Shown in pieces: positions 41,260 through 51,939 of a stretch of 64,000 nt of DNA. Source of the stretch: Symbiodinium kawagutii (taxonomy: Eukaryota; Sar; Dinophyceae; Suessiales; Symbiodiniaceae). The notes below the pieces were generated by a model. The model was not told where the DNA came from, did not search any database, and saw only the letters and a program-made list of their open reading frames with translations. The stretch's first letter is position 1. Each line of letters starts with the position of its first letter. Both the position numbers and the translations under genes were made by a program. The stretch lies in the NCBI GenBank assembly GCA_009767595.1, contig VSDK01011212.1, forward strand, positions 157,583 through 221,582. The letters are read 5' to 3'.

Positions 41260-42870
41260 TGCATCCATTCACTTCCCCAAGAACTCTAGGCCGACTCTGC
41301 AACGCTGGCGCAGGTGCACCGAAGCCCCTATTCCTGCTTCAGGAACGGCATGGTCCTGGGTTGATTGGGTTGGCAGTCACTGAAGTGATTTGTTGGTGGC
41401 TGAATTGGTCGGTTGCCTGCTTGGGTTATATAGATTCTCCTCACTGGTGTCCTCAACCAGCCCAACTATCCACACAGTTGTAAAGCTCTCAAGCTTGCAA
41501 AGGCTCATGTTTCCTCACAACTCCATACACAAGAAAAAACCATGTGCCATCATAAGCTGAAAATCCTGCAAGTACAAGCCTCAAACTCAACATTCAAAGC
41601 TGCTGCTAGTCAGTACTTTGGCATTTTTTTGGAACTCAGCAAGGTATCGTTGTTCATATGGATCATTGTATAGGACAGCTCGTGCTTTGCACATTTAATT
41701 ACCAATTTGACCTGCGAATCGTCAACCGTTGCTGTTGATACACGATTGCTATCCACTAAGCTTTTCCAAGGTGTTTACATCACCCACTTCTGGACCAGGT
41801 TCGACTATCTTGTGACGCATTGTTCTGTTTATGCTTGATATGGTCACTGGTTCTGTTCATCAACTGATTATCACCCTTACTCTACTATCCTCGATCAGCC
41901 GATATCATTATACCACCTGGCTATCATTGCTATCATCCCCCGTTTCCACCTGTTTTTTCTTACTCGTCTTTCTTCTTCGTCATTACACCATGGACAATGT
42001 TCATTGATGTTCATATGGCTCGTAGTGTCACAATGTGTCACATCTTTTCAGATTGTTTTCACATATTTCAACTCTAGGGATGATGACCTTGACATCACCC
42101 GTGGAACGGATCAACCAACGATACCCATCCGCCGTTCGGCCAGGCGAAGCCTCGTCGAAGTCCGAGTCTGAGGATCCATCGAACCTTTGCAGCGTCGTAG
42201 CTTCGAGTGGTTTCTATCATGCTTAGTAGTGGGTTTTTAGTGGTTGGTGAGTGATAGTAGTGGTGATAGTTGTGGTTATAATAGTGGGTATAGTACTTGT
42301 TATAGTACTGGGTATAGTAGGTTTAATGATGGTATCAACCTGTATAGACTCAAGAATCACTAATTCCATGGTCAATGGTGGCTGCTGCTAGGCAAGAATT
42401 GTGCATTTGTTTGGATTAAATTATGATTGTTAGTTCGTAGATACTTGTTCTGCATTGATGAATCATTGATGTTCATACATGATCATGAACAGTGATTGAC
42501 GATTTAATACGCTACTTAAGAAGATGCTTAATAAGGGCCATGTTTTTGCTACCTGTGCTGTGGTTGATCATGGTTAATACTCTCTCACAAGTCACCACTG
42601 ATGTCTCCTTACACTAAAGAACCAGCCAAATGGAGGTACATATTATGGTATAACTGGATGGTACCGCGGTCAAAAAGCTGTTCACGGCACAACAAGCTGC
42701 GATTCATAGCAGCATACTATAACTGCCAATGTTCATGACGGTTCATATTTAATATCCATAGTGACGATATCTAATGCTGATCAAAACACCGTTGCTGGGC
42801 AATGACCAACAACAGCAGCAACATTGACAACACTTTGGGGGTTGTCCTTGTGGCCATGGTAGTACCTACT
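41260..42870. other. No clear gene
   Basis: A GC-richer patch at 41275-41350 and one at 42085-42200 (SPVERINQRYPSAVRPGEAS, 42035-42226) are exon-like but short. GGGTATAGTA repeats at 42280-42320. Otherwise AT-rich. Confidence 0.35.
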
Positions 42871-42880
42871 AACCAAGTTG

Positions 42881-43228
42881 ATAACCATATTAGCAATAGG
42901 GAAACCAAGCAACTATGACGGTACACCACTTTTGGACATACTCTTCACAACAAGAGGGACACAACCAATTACCAGAGAGACAGTAGCATCATCAGCATTA
43001 TACAATATGAACAGGAACAGAATGATCATAATTGATGAGAACCGTCACATTACTGACAACAACAACGATAACGGCAACAGCGCAACCACAACCAAGCAGA
43101 AGAGGGTGAGCCCTGGGGGCCAAACAGCCAAGAAAAAATCAAAGAACGTACTGTGCTCGGTGATTCTCAGAAATTTGAATGCCAAAGTGCCAAACTGTGC
43201 GAATACTGAGTTTTTGTTGCGTGTATGA
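42881..43228 (+). CDS. Hypothetical ORF, about 115 codons
   Basis: Reads NYDGTPLLDILFTTRGTQPI, RETVASSALYNMNRNRMIII, then an Asn-rich part and a basic TKQKRVSPGGQTAKKKSK. No ATG at its start. A donor-like AGG|GTGAGC sits at about 43106. A following frame (43230-43329) reads MQAKNIKKDCVISAMINTMV...LIVLVTIDNNK, a membrane-like segment ending in a D element. Probably exons of one gene; family unknown. Confidence 0.33.
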   Translation: MTILAIGKPSNYDGTPLLDILFTTRGTQPITRETVASSALYNMNRNRMIIIDENRHITDNNNDNGNSATTTKQKRVSPGGQTAKKKSKNVLCSVILRNLNAKVPNCANTEFLLRV

Positions 43229-43326
43229 TATGCAAGCCAAGAACATCAAGAAGGATTGTGTCATCAGTGCCATGATAAACACCATGGTGATGGCAATGCT
43301 GATCGTGCTGGTGACGATAGACAATA

Positions 43327-43448
43327 ACAAGGTGGGCCCCCCTTAGTTAGCTAACTTGGCTTATAACTAGGGTAACTACCAGTTATGGTAGTTATAACTA
43401 TAGTTAAATGGCTTATTGATCAACTTATAACCAGGGGGGTCCACCTTG
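43327..43448. mobile_element. Family D element
   Basis: ACAAGGTGGGCCCCCC and GGGGGGTCCACCTTG ends; long internal palindrome (AACTACCAGTTATGGTAGTT). Inserted directly after the coding-like GACAATAACAAG. Confidence 0.88.
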
Positions 43449-43597
43449 AATGAACCATCACATCCCATGACTCTACGCCACGCGGCATCCCCGAGGATTT
43501 GTTTGTTGTGTGACAGCGATGGTCATGCCTGGCACGTCTTCCACAAGCGTTGCGCCAAAGAGTGGCCACTGGGAAGCGAGCCGCAGCGCATGATAAA

Positions 43598-43699
43598 TGG
43601 TGGTTTCTCAAAATAGGGAACCCAAAAAATGGTTGGTTTACTATTATAAATGGTTAATAACTAGATGATTTGGGGGTCCCCCTATTTTGAGAAACACCC
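43598..43699. mobile_element. Family B element
   Basis: TGGTGGTTTCTCAAAATAGG and CCTATTTTGAGAAACACCC; flanks TAAATG and CAAATC. Confidence 0.85.
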
Positions 43700-43745
43700 A
43701 AATCCTGGCTGGTGTAAAAAAAATCCTGGCTGGTCAGCAAGACAC

Positions 43746-43845
43746 GCATTTCTCGAAATAGGGTACTCCCAGTTATCATCCTTTATCAACTTTTAGAACA
43801 ATGAACCATCCATTTTGGGGGTTCCCAATCTTTAGAAACCACCGT
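43746..43845. mobile_element. Family B element, reverse orientation
   Basis: CATTTCTCGAAATAGGGTAC, TATCATCCTTTATCAAC and CCCAATCTTTAGAAACCACC. Confidence 0.75.
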
Positions 43846-43992
43846 ATTGCCAGCTATCTTGGGATTACATCCCCAAGTTGATAGAGCCTGCTTAATCTCG
43901 AGGACGACCCACCTGATCAACCAGAGGCTTTCGCATGGACTGCTCTTTGTATGTTGGAGGGCTATAATGTAAATGGTCAGAGTCATAGGTAC

Positions 43993-44092
43993 ATGGGTCT
44001 TTCTCAAAACGCAAGTACCCCCAAATCATCCCATATTGATCATTGTGTATGAATGAGCCAAACATTTTTGAGATCCCCTGCTTAAGAAACCT
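43993..44092. mobile_element. Family B element, worn
   Basis: CATGGGTCTTTCTCAAAACG, CCCCCAAATCATCCCATATTGA, CCCTGCTTAAGAAACC. Third B copy in 500 bp. Confidence 0.65.
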
Positions 44093-44099
44093 TTAGTTG

Positions 44100-44485
44100 A
44101 GATGAAATACTTGACGGGCAATGAAGTACGCATATCGATCCCTGCCTAGCTCATTACGACTTCAGCTAAGCAGAATCATAGGCCGGCGTGACGGGGTGTC
44201 CCTGTAGGAGTGGGGTGGTTGTTTTCTTTGCAGCAGTCATTGGTGGCTCTGTTTTTGGGGTCCCCCGGTACCACCACCTGTGTCACACACCGCCCCTATC
44301 CTCATTGAGTTTCTCCTTGTTCAACCGCTGACTGCGTCCGTGGCTGAGGTTACAACGAAGCGCTACTTGTCCACTGTGCCGCAGAAATTTGCACATCTCC
44401 TAGCTGTGCAGCTGTCCATAAATGGGTGAGTCCGCCCAAACCGCCCACGACAACAACCACATGTCCTGTAGGCAAACCATTCGCT
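44100..44485. other. No clear gene
   Basis: Unique-looking, slightly GC-rich at 44270-44460; frames are short. Confidence 0.35.
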
Positions 44486-44490
44486 AATAA

Positions 44491-44742
44491 ATGACCAAAA
44501 ATTATGGACTCACCGTGACTAACCATGTCGAATGCTGGTCAAGGTTTCAAAAGCTTGCTGCCAAATCCGTTGCAAAGGATGATGCTGGAGAAATAAATGT
44601 AGCTATGCTCCTTGGATTGCCCCCCATGTTAATTTCTGTGGGTTCATATCACCGGTTGACCATCAGGCCGTCAACCCCCCCAGAAAGAGGGTGTGTAGAG
44701 AGGATAAGAAATGCATTTTGCGTGATTTACCTTGATCGTTAA
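44491..44742 (+). CDS. Hypothetical ORF, 83 codons
   Basis: ATG directly after an in-frame TAA. MTKNYGLTVTNHVECWSRFQ, AAKSVAKDDAGEINVAMLLG, RPSTPPERGCVERIRNAFCV, TAA stop. Even composition, no motif I know. A D element begins 30 bp past the stop. Confidence 0.37.
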   Translation: MTKNYGLTVTNHVECWSRFQKLAAKSVAKDDAGEINVAMLLGLPPMLISVGSYHRLTIRPSTPPERGCVERIRNAFCVIYLDR

Positions 44743-44772
44743 TCAGCAATGTTATTGTTGAGCGTTCTTATT

Positions 44773-44915
44773 ACAAGGTGGACCCCCCCTGGTTATAAGT
44801 TGATTAATAAGCCATTTAACTATAGTTATAACTACCATAACTGGTAGTTACCTACCATAACTGGTAGTTACCCTAGTTCTAAGCCAAGTTAGCTAACTAA
44901 GGGGGCCCACCTTGT
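44773..44915. mobile_element. Family D element
   Basis: ACAAGGTGGACCCCCCC and GGGGGCCCACCTTGT. Differs from the 43327 copy by a 20-bp tandem duplication of TACCATAACTGGTAGTTACC. Confidence 0.88.
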
Positions 44916-44919
44916 AGAT

Positions 44920-45275
44920 GTTCTTGGCCGTTGTGAATTTCCTCTCTTGACTATGCTCAAATGACTCAGACGAGATATGTCTGGAATCTCATCCTAGCAG
45001 CACAGAAGTGCGCCACTCAGACCTTGCTGAGTTGAGTATTTCCAGTGGATAGAAAGCCCACCTCCTTAGAGGTCATCATAACCTACCGGAACACACCTGT
45101 CAAGTGGCCTGTGAAAAACCAAGGGTTCGTCATGGTCACCTCCCTAGTTGAAGAGACGGCGGATTGATAAGCAAGCTTGAGCAGCATACCCTGCCTGAGT
45201 CAAGCAAGAGCAGCCAGACTTGGAAAAAAGGTCTTATATGGATTTGAAATGATTTGAACATCCTACAGGGATATG
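44920..45275. other. No clear gene
   Basis: Nothing assignable; a 70-codon minus frame is open. Confidence 0.35.
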
Positions 45276-45281
45276 CAGTTG

Positions 45282-45382
45282 GCTGGTTGTTTTCAACATT
45301 TTGCTGTATATATTCCCTTGTACTTATTAACAAATGGTTGGTTGACAAATGTTTTCATAGGGGTGGTCCAACCACCAACCAG
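45282..45382. mobile_element. Family A element with CAGTTG duplication
   Basis: GCTGGTTGTTTTCAACATT and GGTCCAACCACCAACCAG; CAGTTG exactly on both sides (45276-45281, 45383-45388). The minus-strand frame across the empty site would read SVTLIQLHIPVGCSNH, but splice sites do not fit, so I do not call it an intron. Confidence 0.9.
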
Positions 45383-45389
45383 CAGTTGA

Positions 45390-45840
45390 ATTAGTGTGAC
45401 ACTGCTGTCTCCGACAGGACCGTATTGCAGGACTGAATTTTCACCGATCACAGATGGACTACTTGACTGAAAGTACAACTAATTTGAGCAGCTTGAACTT
45501 TAAGATTATTTGAAATCCTTTGGTTAATATAGTTTTGATAACCCCCACAAGCGTGGTAAGTATGGTTTTGAGAATATATACTAGATAGTTGGTGGTTATC
45601 AGCCTTATGGCGGGGGGGGGTGTGTGGGGGAGGGGAAACTCTACAACCATGGTTGATAACCAGGAACTCAGTCATTGACTGGACATGCCACACTTACATA
45701 AGTACCCCATGCAACTGCGGATACTGAACACCTTGGTTCTCGTTTGGTGTTGGAGCCGCTTTGGCATGGCTGATATAGTGCACACATGGGTTTGTCCACA
45801 AATGGTGGTGCCTAATGATCCAATAATAGAAACTGTTACA
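45390..45840. other. No clear gene
   Basis: G-run GGCGGGGGGGGGTGTGTGGGGGAGGGG at 45609; otherwise AT-rich. Confidence 0.35.
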
Positions 45841-45844
45841 TGAA

Positions 45845-45940
45845 GTTTGGTGGTTTTAAACATGTTTGAATTTCCCTAGTATCAACAATTGGTTGGTCGG
45901 TTGACTAGTATTTGTTAGATGGGTTGAAACCACCAACAAG
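45845..45940. mobile_element. Family A element
   Basis: GTTTGGTGGTTTTAAACATG, TTTCCCTAGTATCAACAATTGGTTGG, GGGTTGAAACCACCAACAAG. Confidence 0.8.
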
Positions 45941-46223
45941 ATTATTGAGAAACCTTTAGTGACTTGCGGGTACACCATGGCTTTGAACCAACCCACATTG
46001 CAACGCAGAAATGTGCAAATGGGTACCACCCAAAGTTGTCAGATATGAGGGTTGCAATTGACCTGCATGTTTAGCGACCTAGTGATGTTGGTCGGTAAGA
46101 TACCTACTGTTGTTGGTATTTTTTTACCTGTGGCTGTATACCCAGTCTTCTAGTTGGGGTCAGGATGCTTCTCCAATGTGCAAGCGCGGTTTGTAGGACT
46201 CAGGACCTTACATTCTGCATTGT

Positions 46224-46517
46224 TTGTACTGCTACTGGAAGGATTCAACACAACTGCCCATGAGCAGATCATTTGCACAAGTCCACTTTCATATTCCCGG
46301 CCGTTTGCTGAAGGCTCCAGCCTATCTCCATGATTACATTGATCTTTGGTCCTCTTCTTGCTGGGGCATCAACATGGATTGGGTCCATGAGCGATTTCAC
46401 TTCAACTTCCGGGATGATGCAAGGGTTGTTCTGCCAGCCAATGGCAGTGGAATATCCCGGAGCCACGCTGATGCCGTGCAACACACAGGAATTGATCATC
46501 AATGGTATGATCCCTAG
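46224..46517 (+). CDS. Hypothetical ORF, 97 codons
   Basis: Reads MSRSFAQVHFHIPGRLLKAP, AYLHDYIDLWSSSCWGINMD, WVHERFHFNFRDDARVVLPA. An internal ATG at about 46260 is the likely start. Trp/His/Phe-rich, no family recognised. A minus frame of 95 codons overlaps. Confidence 0.3.
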   Translation: MYCYWKDSTQLPMSRSFAQVHFHIPGRLLKAPAYLHDYIDLWSSSCWGINMDWVHERFHFNFRDDARVVLPANGSGISRSHADAVQHTGIDHQWYDP

Positions 46518-46859
46518 TACTCCGCGACTTTGCCAACATGTTATCATACGGATCATACCATTATTGTGGTTACTGAATATCCCAAACTAGTACTCCTATC
46601 AAGAAACTATTATTGGAGTACCAGACCATTGAGAGTTTCTCTCTTTGTGACAGGACACGCACAGTTCTCTCACTTCAATCAAGTAGCATCACATATTGTT
46701 CAATAATGTGTGGCTGCACGGTACTGGCCTTAAACCATTCCATTGTGGACCCCTAACCAGCTACAAGTTGGTTTGTAACTTCTTCCTAACGTTGGCAGGG
46801 TGATTTCTACTGGTGATATGGGGTCAAAACACCAACGATGCTGGGAACCCACGTTGTGA

Positions 46860-47123
46860 GATGGAGGACTTAAAGGCAGCAGTTTCAGCTGAAGAGCCGA
46901 GGCAGCTTTGAGATATTCAAGCTTATCTCTATGTGTCCTTCAAAAAAGTCGCGAAGTCGCTATCATTGAAAGGGTGAAGTCGTGGCCAACATCAGCAGTC
47001 GCGCCATATCCTTACCACAACTTCCCAGTAAAGCTCAGCCATGGCAAGCTCCTCCAGCACGAAGGGAGGCCAGACATGAAGGGCCATGAGATGTCGGAGA
47101 GCTGTAGCAGCAACACAAAGTGA
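46860..47123 (+). other. Coding-like stretch with frame break
   Basis: ATG GAG GAC TTA gives MEDLKAAVSAEEPRQL and TGA; from about 46940 another frame is convincing: REVAIIERVKSWPTSAVAPY then YHNFPVKLSHGKLLQHEGRP to a TGA at 47121. Looks like one coding sequence with a shift or an intron. Confidence 0.3.
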
Positions 47124-47525
47124 AGTATCGTGTGTAATGCCAACCCTGGATGAATGAAACCCTTGTTATTAATAGGGGTCATCCCCTTGGTTTTCTATTA
47201 AAATGGTGCCCCTGCAACTAATGAAACTAGGGTTTATTCATTGGGTGTTGACATTGTGTATATCGCTTCTTGATATCATACATAGAGACATTCTAGGTTG
47301 TTTTAACTTGGCTACTCAACACTTCTGCAGATGGAACTGTGCATGACACACATGTGAGAAACGGGGCATCGGCGCAGTTGAAATCCACCGATTATACCAG
47401 ACGGGTCGCTGCCGCGCCTCCATTGAAACTTGCCACCAGCCACTTGGTGCCGTTGTGGTTGCGAATGTCCACACGTTTCAGATTGCTTTAGACTGGAAAC
47501 ATCCTGGTGGTTGAAGTCCTGATAC
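47124..47525. other. No gene seen
   Basis: AT-rich, then a GC-richer patch at 47360-47460. Confidence 0.35.
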
Positions 47526-47526
47526 G

Positions 47527-47600
47527 GCTATGGGTCAAGCACTTAACCAACCAACTAATGGGGAATTTCCACCAAAAATGATAGGGAAAACAATACGTCA
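47527..47600. mobile_element. Family C left part
   Basis: GCTATGGGTCAAGCA preceded by GATACG (as at 18184), then GATAGGGAAAACAATA; right end absent. Confidence 0.6.
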
Positions 47601-47609
47601 AAATCATGA

Positions 47610-48140
47610 ATCATGATGCTTTCTTTGTCGCGGTCAGAGTTTGATACAGGTCGCCATCCACTTTGTGACATGGTGTTCTCTGACATGGAGATGTTTCGGC
47701 CAGCCCTCTACACCTGCCCAGCCCTTTGCCAACAACATGATTGATTTCTGTTCTGTGGATTGTTTCTAGTTTCTACAGTACTTAGGTTTATTTTCATGTT
47801 GGGTTGCAGAAATATGTTGTTTCACAATTTCACCCTTTATTGTTTCACAATGCTCAATGATGATGGTCAAGGATGGACAATCAGGACGATTCTGGGTTTA
47901 GTAAGTAATGATGATCGGTATTTATGGTTGAAATACCACATATTGTGTAAGCCTGCGCGGCGTTGTGGTGACATTTCAGTTTAGTCCTCGCCTCAAAGGT
48001 CGGGTGTTCCATCCATGGTGCTCCCCAATTTGCAATAGCAATGCGTAGTTTTCGTACTGGTGCTCGTATTGATTTGTTTGCTGATTTGGATCCATGACTG
48101 ATGCATCCAAATTGAGAGTGATGGTTGAAACCAAGAACTT
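47610..48140. other. No clear gene
   Basis: AT-rich with a 74-codon frame from 47760 of low value. Confidence 0.35.
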
Positions 48141-48236
48141 CGGTCAAAACCCTGTACCTTTGGTTCCCATCATTAACCATTGTTTTCTTCATTGTTGCAT
48201 AACATTGACCCACTATGGTTAATATTGACCCATGGC
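48141..48236. mobile_element. Family C element, left end worn
   Basis: GGTCAAAACCCTGTACC, CATTAACCATTGTTTTC, TATTGACCCATGGC. Confidence 0.65.
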
Positions 48237-48242
48237 CAACTA

Positions 48243-48605
48243 TCAACAGACTGGAATCAAATTCGTTACGCGTTCAAGTTGCCCGTGAAGGTGGACCCAA
48301 AACACCAGCGTTGAGGTTGGCTGTAAAGCACCGTGTGTTGGAGCACCACCGGCCGTGTGTTGGCCTGTGGCAGACCCTGGGCCGCCATTGGAGGTGACAA
48401 AGCACCATCGAAGTCTCATGCGGTAAATGATTACACGGTCAAGAAGTGCGTGCTCGATGCGAAACGTGACTTGGTGCCGCATTGGGCTAGTTAAAGGACT
48501 GGAAATGACGAGTGATTTCACTTGGTGCAGACTTCTTGGTGCAAAGTAGTTCTGGAACCATTTCATCTTTGCGTGAAGTGCTGACATCCTGATTTCATGG
48601 AACAC
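48243..48605 (-). CDS. Hypothetical minus-strand ORF, 120 codons
   Basis: MFHEIRMSALHAKMKWFQNY, VKSLVISSPLTSPMRHQVTF, HALLDRVIIYRMRLRWCFVT. ATG start and long for the region. On the plus strand 48246-48397 also reads plausibly (RLESNSLRVQVAREGGPKTP). I cannot decide which strand is used. Confidence 0.25.
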   Translation of the reverse strand: MFHEIRMSALHAKMKWFQNYFAPRSLHQVKSLVISSPLTSPMRHQVTFRIEHALLDRVIIYRMRLRWCFVTSNGGPGSATGQHTAGGAPTHGALQPTSTLVFWVHLHGQLERVTNLIPVC

Positions 48606-48827
48606 CCAGCATCATCAACATCTTTCGCTGAATCCTTTGGTGCAAACTGCGAGAATCATCTGACTTTACAACTTCCTTTATATTGAGATCTATTTAATTC
48701 AGGGAGAATTGTGGAGCCAAGACGCGCAGATCTCAAAGTTCCGTTCAGCGGGTTGGCGTTTCAATTCGCTCAGCACCTGAAAATCACGTTTCTGTGGCCA
48801 CAGTACTGACAGAGAGTCCTGGGCTCC

Positions 48828-49022
48828 GTGGTATTTCCAACCTCAGCTGACCTCTCCAAAGCATGTCATGTAGGTCTCCCGTACCTTAGGGCTACCCAAG
48901 CGCTTGTGGGTACCACGGAGTGGTTTCTCCGTGTTAGCTATGTGACTCGGATAAAATGCTGTTTTTGGTCAGGTATACCCTCCGGTAATCCGCCAGCAAA
49001 CTTGATGGTTTCCCGGGTTTAA
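48828..49022 (+). other. Exon-like frame, 64 codons
   Basis: LSKACHVGLPYLRATQALVG then TEWFLRVSYVTRIKCCFWSG. No ATG. CCGTGGTA and TACCACGG at 48827 and 48912 form an inverted pair around it. Confidence 0.22.
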
Positions 49023-49204
49023 TCTAGCAAATCGGGTGATTTCCATTGCGAATTGTTAGATTACCGGGGTGTACTCTAGCTTGATTAAAAATCGCTGGGT
49101 GGAAAGTTGCCATTACCTTGCTAGGTCAACTGAAGAACTGGTGGACTATCCAGCAGCGATTTCCAGAGGGTAAGCAACCATGATAAACCATCATCAACAA
49201 TATG

Positions 49205-49313
49205 CGTGTTTCTCAAGCCAGAAGAGGACCCCCAAGTTTTGGTTGCTTAATTGCTACAAATGCTCAATCTTGGATGATAAATGGGGGGTAGCGCTATTTT
49301 GAGCAACACCCAT
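49205..49313. mobile_element. Family B element
   Basis: GTGTTTCTCAAGCCAGAAGAGGACCCCCAAG and GCGCTATTTTGAGCAACACC, followed by CATATG. Confidence 0.7.
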
Positions 49314-49319
49314 ATGATC

Positions 49320-49640
49320 AACCAGTTTCAGCCATTTATGAACCATGAATTAACCACCCCCGACCAGCCCATTCACAATAATGTGACAATTCAACCACTT
49401 TCACACTACAATTGAACTACTATTTTATGACTATTGAACCCACCAGGGATTTATCATCACCACTAACCATCACCAAGCATCACCCAGCATCACCAACCAT
49501 ATAGTAACTCTAGCATCCAACGGTGAGTTACTATAGTAACCATACGTTATTCACCATTGGTTAGTAACCAATGCATCGAAATCATTTGAACTGGCCACAG
49601 GATCAACCACCATCACCAAGCAGGTCCCCACCAACCACTG
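49320..49640. repeat. CACCAACCATCACC-type degenerate repeats
   Basis: ATCACCA(A/C)CCATCACCAAGCATCACC at 49453-49500 and similar words around it; no gene. Confidence 0.5.
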
Positions 49641-49645
49641 TGGTA

Positions 49646-49802
49646 ACCAACCTGGCAGTTCCAAGGTGACGGGGTGCCACCAGCGACCTTGAAGAACTGG
49701 TGCACTGACCTCAACCGGGACTTCTATGTGCAGGACGGTCGCCTCCGGGAGTGGCTGCCCATGTGGTGCCCCATGGGTGGAAAACCCCAGGGGTTCCGTT
49801 GA
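49646..49802 (+). other. Strong exon-like frame, unrecognised
   Basis: No ATG. TWQFQGDGVPPATLKNWC-type start, then TDLNRDFYVQDGRLREWLPM and WCPMGGKPQGFR with TGA at 49800. Very natural composition; probably a last exon. A 122-codon minus frame across the same bases looks like its shadow. Confidence 0.42.
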
Positions 49803-49809
49803 AGGCGGC

Positions 49810-50690
49810 CATGGATTCCATGGATCAATCGCAACGGGGGAGGACAACCCAGAGTAATAGCTGGAATAGAATGCTTCATGCGGGGACACCAGTGGTGAAG
49901 GGGTTCGACACACAGCCAAATGTGATTCAATGCAGTTGGCTAAGTATCAAGTTGATATATGTTCATATGAGATGAACCACAGACCTTGCGGTATGAGCAA
50001 GTTGCTCTTTGAACCAACCTGGACAATCTTTTGGACAGGCAGTAGCTGTTATGACAATTGTGGTACAAGTACTTGTATGATGTTCTTTGGCAAGCAAACC
50101 TGTATGTTCTTTGGTTAGCTAGTAGTCAAACACTACAGTGAGGTGTGAAATTTCTTCGGGATCAAATGGGAACAGCACCTCCAAGCACTGCCATTCTGCC
50201 TGTGGTTGCCTGTGCCCGCATGTTTGTTGGTGATATGCTTGCTGATTCTATCTTTGTTTCGACAGATCTCCCACTTCGTGCTGGTTGTTTACCTAGCTTG
50301 GTCGGTTGTGATTGTTCATTTGTCGATTGAAGCTCTGGTAATATGCATAGAACGTGGCTTGTGCTGGAAATGTCAAGGTCTTGTTCACTGCATAAGTCAA
50401 GCTCTGGGTCGATCCAATCCTATTCAATGATATTTTGCCTGGGATGTATTACATATTTATGTAAATAATCATATATACACACATATATACATAGAGAGAG
50501 AGAATGATTTGTATAACGCAATATATAATTTGTATAAGACTACCATCAGGAAGACATTGGCACATAAAAGGACATCATAATGCCATTGCTTCACAGTCAC
50601 TTCATCACTGTTGCTAGCAAACATGAGTTCGGCTTGTCAAAAATCATAATTTAAGCAACCAGTGATAGCTGCTTGCACTGTATCACTGTT
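49810..50690. other. No clear gene
   Basis: A 74-codon hydrophobic frame (50206-50430; LLVICLLILSLFRQISHFVL) and an overlapping 61-codon ATG frame compete. (GA)n near 50493-50502. Confidence 0.3.
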
Positions 50691-50691
50691 T

Positions 50692-50694
50692 CAC

Positions 50695-50744
<50 letters not shown>

Positions 50745-50745
50745 G

Positions 50746-50781
<36 letters not shown>
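50692..50781. repeat. (CAT)n microsatellite
   Basis: About 28 CAT/CAG units; the poly-His frame over it is an artefact. Confidence 0.95.
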
Positions 50782-50784
50782 AAG

Positions 50785-51290
50785 TGTCATTTGTTACTAT
50801 ATATATATACACGTACGTTTATCTACTGGCATGTAGTTGCTAAGGATTAGAAACTGATTTGCTGTTTTGTTTGTGTACCGATTCACTATTCTTGGTTTGT
50901 ACATCGTCCATTTATTGACAGATAGTGCTTGCTGCATCATACGATTTGATGATCAAACTCGATCTACTTCTCTTTGTTCTGAATTGCAAATCATTGATCT
51001 CAGCCAGCATTCCCTCAGTTCAGAATCCGTTTGGAGCTCTCACGTGTTTGCATGGTTGTTAAGCCGCATCATTTGACCAACTGAAAATATTATGAAACCT
51101 ATCAATACATAATATTGAAGGTTGGTTAAGCATAATATTTTGATAGGCTAACCTATCAATACATACAGTACTAATGAAAATTGTTAAGCTCAACTCAATA
51201 CTGTTCCAACCAGCCAAAGTATGGTAAGGTGAGCTTCCTGAGAAAAATATGTTCGTTTTATTTGATGTCCACTAGGGGGTCTTGGGGCCC
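50785..51290. other. No clear gene
   Basis: Includes an inverted trio CCTATCAA...TTGATAGG...CCTATCAA at 51098-51165, perhaps a decayed element. A 69-codon frame at 50867 has no motif. Confidence 0.35.
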
Positions 51291-51306
51291 TTGACCCATA
51301 GCCATA
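51284..51306. mobile_element. Family C right-end scrap
   Basis: CTTGACCCATAGC followed by CATATT. Confidence 0.45.
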
Positions 51307-51369
51307 TTAAGAATTCCCTGAATTGTGGATGGTGAATCACCGGCTATTTATGGTAAAATCAACCATTTG

Positions 51370-51468
51370 GTGGTTTCTCAAAATAGGGGTACCCCGGTTC
51401 TCATCTAATAATAACCATTTGTAGTAATAACCCAACCATTTTTGGGGTCCCCCATTTTAAAAAACCAC
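51370..51468. mobile_element. Family B element with exact CATTTG duplication
   Basis: GTGGTTTCTCAAAATAGGGG at the left, AAAAAACCAC at the right; CATTTG at 51364-51369 and 51469-51474. The copy that best defines the family borders. Confidence 0.92.
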
Positions 51469-51596
51469 CATTTGACCAATTGAATCAGATTTACCTTTAC
51501 CCGCAAGAAAACTCACCTGTCAATGGATCATCCACCATAGAAATAGCTGATTTCCCTTCCGGATTCCTCAGCAGTTCCCCTCTGTTCATTCTGGCA

Positions 51597-51689
51597 AGTG
51601 GTTTTAAACTGCTCTAGTTTCACCACAGAAAACATCAACAGATGGTTGGTTGATGAACTCAAATATTTCAGAGGCCTTGAAACCACCAG
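51597..51689. mobile_element. Family A element, left end worn
   Basis: AAGTGGTTTTAAACTG, ACAGATGGTTGGTTGATGA, CCTTGAAACCACCAG. Confidence 0.6.
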
Positions 51690-51790
51690 TAATCATCATT
51701 GTTACGCATTAAAGAATACTATAACCATATAACCATCATTGACTGTTACACCACCAAGTAGCCGTATAGGGCTTGAAACCACCAACCAGT

Positions 51791-51936
51791 ATTCACCGTC
51801 TCTGACTGATCCACGTCAGGACGATGCCAGCTTCATCAAAGCATGGCCTGGCGGCCCGTACCACGCCAGTGCTGTGGTGTTCAGTGATGGGGTTCCCATT
51901 GGCCGGCACGGCCCATCACTGGGGTGTGAACAATAG
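51791..51936 (+). other. Exon-like frame behind an A terminus
   Basis: Starts just after GAAACCACCAACCAG (51776-51790): YSPSLTDPRQDDASFIKAWP then HASAVVFSDGVPIGRHGPSL and TAG. As at 2533 and 30951, an A right end abuts coding-like sequence. Confidence 0.33.
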
Positions 51937-51939
51937 ACC

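Noticed and set aside
45276-45388. The A element at 45282 as a minus-strand intron
   Set aside because: The empty site joins two frames nicely, but no donor/acceptor pair fits exact removal.
50662-50850. Poly-His ORF
   Set aside because: Translation of a (CAT)n microsatellite.
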